Shown: positions 61,901 through 64,000 of the stretch, in pieces
Position numbering within the stretch: the first letter of the stretch is position 1
Layout of the letters: each line of letters begins with the position of its first letter
From: Physcomitrium patens
Taxonomy: Eukaryota > Streptophyta > Bryopsida > Funariales > Funariaceae
DNA: 64,000 nucleotides
NCBI RefSeq assembly: GCF_000002425.4
Contig: NC_037263.1
Location: forward strand, 5,704,959-5,768,958
Direction of reading: 5' to 3'
The notes under the pieces: model-generated
What the model was told of the DNA's origin: nothing
What the model saw: the letters and a program-made list of their open reading frames with translations, nothing else
Databases searched by the model: none
Made by a program: the position numbers and the translations under genes

Positions 61901-64000
61901 TGCTTGATCCACAACAATATCGCTTTCAGTCTCAGCACCAACCTGATAGCTGTCATCCGATTTAGTAGCTTCACTGTCGTTCTCTTCCTCCTGCCTTATC
62001 CTTGCAGGAAGTACTGTGCAATTGGAAGGATCAACTTTTAAGAGCTCATGTGCAAGCTCTTCACTTTGTGTCAATGATTTCTCATTAGAAAATAGGTCCT
62101 GTGCTGTGCACTCCGACTTCTCTAGCGTGATTTCTTCCATCACTGCTGCTGCATCAGCAACCAAGCTCAAATCTGACATGTCATTCGTTAAACATTTTGA
62201 CTGGACTTTGAGGCTCTCTAAGGTGCTAACGGCTGCAGCCGTATCACTGAGCTCCTCCACAGAGTGAGCCAAAACTCCAGCAGAAGAGTCCATCTGCATA
62301 TCCTGCCGAGTCCAAATTTTCCACGTCATATTGCGGTATAAGATCTGAAGGACATATCAGGCAACAATACTGCAGCTTATACTTCAACCAGCAAGAGATA
62401 TAATTCAATTAAAAAAATTCTAATCTTAAGTATAAGCCTTTAAACTTATCAAGTGGTAAAACTAGGAAGAAAAGAAAAACTTTAACTGCACAAAGTGAAA
62501 ACCCTCACCTCAGCGGAGCTGATCAGCTTCGCCTCTTGCACAAGGTCTGCTTCATGTCTAAAACTTTGCATCAACATAGCAGCAGCTTCATTGGCTTCAA
62601 ACTGCTCCACCAACTCATCAAGCCCAAGACGCTTCCTGGTCTTACTAAAAAACGCTTTGCATTGGCTTAGATTTTTTGAACCGACATGCGAAGCAATGAG
62701 GCGGAAATCCTTCCCATATGTTGCCACTGCACTGGTAAAAAGCTCTCTTTCTTCATCCGTCCATTGTGAATCCTGAAATCAAAAATCACAGATAATATAC
62801 ATTTCAATAATCACACAAGTATAATCATTTCTATAACATTTATCTTCAATGCTGACAGACGCCTCCCTACACTTAGTGAGGTAGCCATAGCAAGTCAGAT
62901 TAAGATAAGAACAAAGCATTGAGATCTCAACAAAAAAAAACAAAAAAACAAAACAAAACAAAATTAAAAACAAACAAACAAAAACGTAATTTGAAGAAGC
63001 ACGAACTTGAGAAAAATTATGCTGATGTAAGTCCACAACCCTACATTCAACATCTAATACAAAAATAGATATATGATTCATATGATGCAGATTCTAAACA
63101 CCAACCTCTTGCGCAGCTGCCCTGGATGACAGGCGTCGCAAATGTGTGCTCCGTGTACCCTTTGGTCCAGCAGGATGCCGTTCAGAGAGAAAACACCTAG
63201 TCGTTGAAAGGCCTCTTCCTACCCTCTCCTTCACAGAGCTTCTGCCATTCCATTGATCCGTTACCGGAGCAGGTGTAGAACTAACACTGCAAGGAGTGCT
63301 CATCAGACTTGACGTAGCTGTCTCAACAGTGGCTATCTCAGCTGTAGCTCCAGATGGAAGTACCACTTCAGGCACCTCACTTTCCTTCAGATTTAGCCTT
63401 GGAATATCAGCACCAGCTGGCACTGGCAAAGGACCATTTGAAAGTGTTGTAGGTTTGGCATGCTCCAAGACCGGGCTATTAATTTGAGATAGTTTCGTAT
63501 TCATGTTGACTACGTTAATAGCCTCAAGTCTGGCACAATTTGCTTCATGATTCCGTTTGATCCCTGCCGAAGTCGGCGTAAGAAACGTAGAACTTGTCTT
63601 GGTGTGGTCACCTCGATCTTTAGAATGCACACCCTTCTTAGATTTGTCAAAGTCTTCGGACTTATGATTCCGGTAGTAATATTCAATACAATCAGCTGTA
63701 GTCTTGTACTTTAAGTTAGAAGCAATCTCTTTGAAGCTTTTGCGATGAAGTGCGAACTTTTCAGCAAAGATCTTCTTCTCTTCGGTTGTCCATGGATTAA
63801 GGATCTTACGCTCCATCTCAACAGCAACAGGATCCTCCACAAGCGCATTTCTACTCACAAACCTACGAGAAGCGCGTTCCTTCTCATCCAAGATCATGGC
63901 TGGCATTTTCAAAACCGGACAAAAAGCTTCCACATGAGGATCTTTCATCAACTTCTTCATAGCCTCCGCAGCCTCCGATTCAACATCCAGCCTGCTCAAA
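58963..64000 (-). CDS. POWERDRESS/NCoR-like SANT-domain corepressor, 3' part
   Basis: Homologue of Arabidopsis PWR, a plant relative of animal NCoR/SMRT that acts in the nucleus with histone deacetylase HDA9 to silence genes. The 5' end lies beyond the window. Exons in the window: 63106-64000 (partial), 62509-62772, 61067-62302, 60599-60823, 60270-60410, 58963-60156, all in phase with GT-AG introns, about 1316 codons. Visible are an NCoR-type region (SRRFVSRNALVEDP), SANT domain 1 (NPWTTEEKKIFAEKF...CIEYYYRNHKS, about 63800-63650), SANT 2 (SQWTDEERELFTSAVATYGK, across 62772-62580) and SANT 3 (TSWTQEEKEKFAVILQEHGKDW, about 61560-61400). A low-complexity Gln-rich stretch (60270-60410) and a Ser/Gly-rich tail follow. 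Exon 61067-62302 uses the donor CAG/GTACTT; the frame stays open to 61013 if it is not used. The TGA at 58963-58965 is taken as the stop, but it overlaps a donor-like GGTGAGC. Confidence 0.9.

Noticed and set aside
1-64000. CRISPR arrays, rRNA or tRNA genes, organellar DNA insertions
   Set aside because: No regularly spaced repeats, conserved RNA cores or plastid/mitochondrial gene sequences were recognised. The tandem repeats found are microsatellites or short duplications.

Overview
The window looks like nuclear DNA of a land plant, most probably a moss. Four things support this. The introns are short and GT-AG. Microsatellites, mostly (TA)n, are abundant between genes. There are plant-type genes, including homologues of the Arabidopsis carrier SAMTL and the SANT protein POWERDRESS. 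Most specific is a non-coding locus with paired miR529/miR156 target sites followed by paired miR390 target sites, the TAS6-TAS3 arrangement described in Physcomitrium and other mosses. The genus cannot be fixed from the sequence alone.

Layout. 1-22.4 kb is gene-poor, AT-rich DNA. It holds one probable three-exon gene for a secreted glycine-rich protein (3051-4019, +) and several GC-richer islands (6.8-7.5, 11.1-13.0 and 16.9-18.7 kb) in which no convincing gene was found. 22.4-26.4 kb is a GC-richer non-coding region with the TAS6-like (24378-24555) and TAS3-like (25242-25496) small-RNA loci, both on +. 29.05-30.17 kb is a patatin-like phospholipase gene inactivated by an internal deletion that removed the catalytic serine; the scar holds a perfect 24-base palindrome and a copied 25-base upstream segment.

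30.6-50.35 kb is one nested block of LTR retrotransposon fossils. A Ty1/copia element (A, +) was interrupted by a gypsy element (B, -, target duplication TTCAT) and by a second gypsy element (C, -). The left LTR of C was in turn hit by a young relative (D, -, target duplication GAAAG, LTRs about 98% identical). D is a chromodomain-bearing chromovirus with an extra 140-codon ORF of unknown function between the chromodomain and the 3' LTR. A recognisable relative of that ORF survives in C.

52.6-64 kb is the conserved gene-dense part, all on the minus strand. It contains a seven-exon gene for a calcium-regulated mitochondrial-carrier-family protein like SAMTL (52611-56378) and the 3' part of a POWERDRESS/NCoR-like SANT-domain corepressor gene (58963-64000, running off the window). 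Both are probably constitutively expressed; the carrier leader contains a telo-box. No bacterial-type features, CRISPR arrays, rRNA or tRNA genes were seen.
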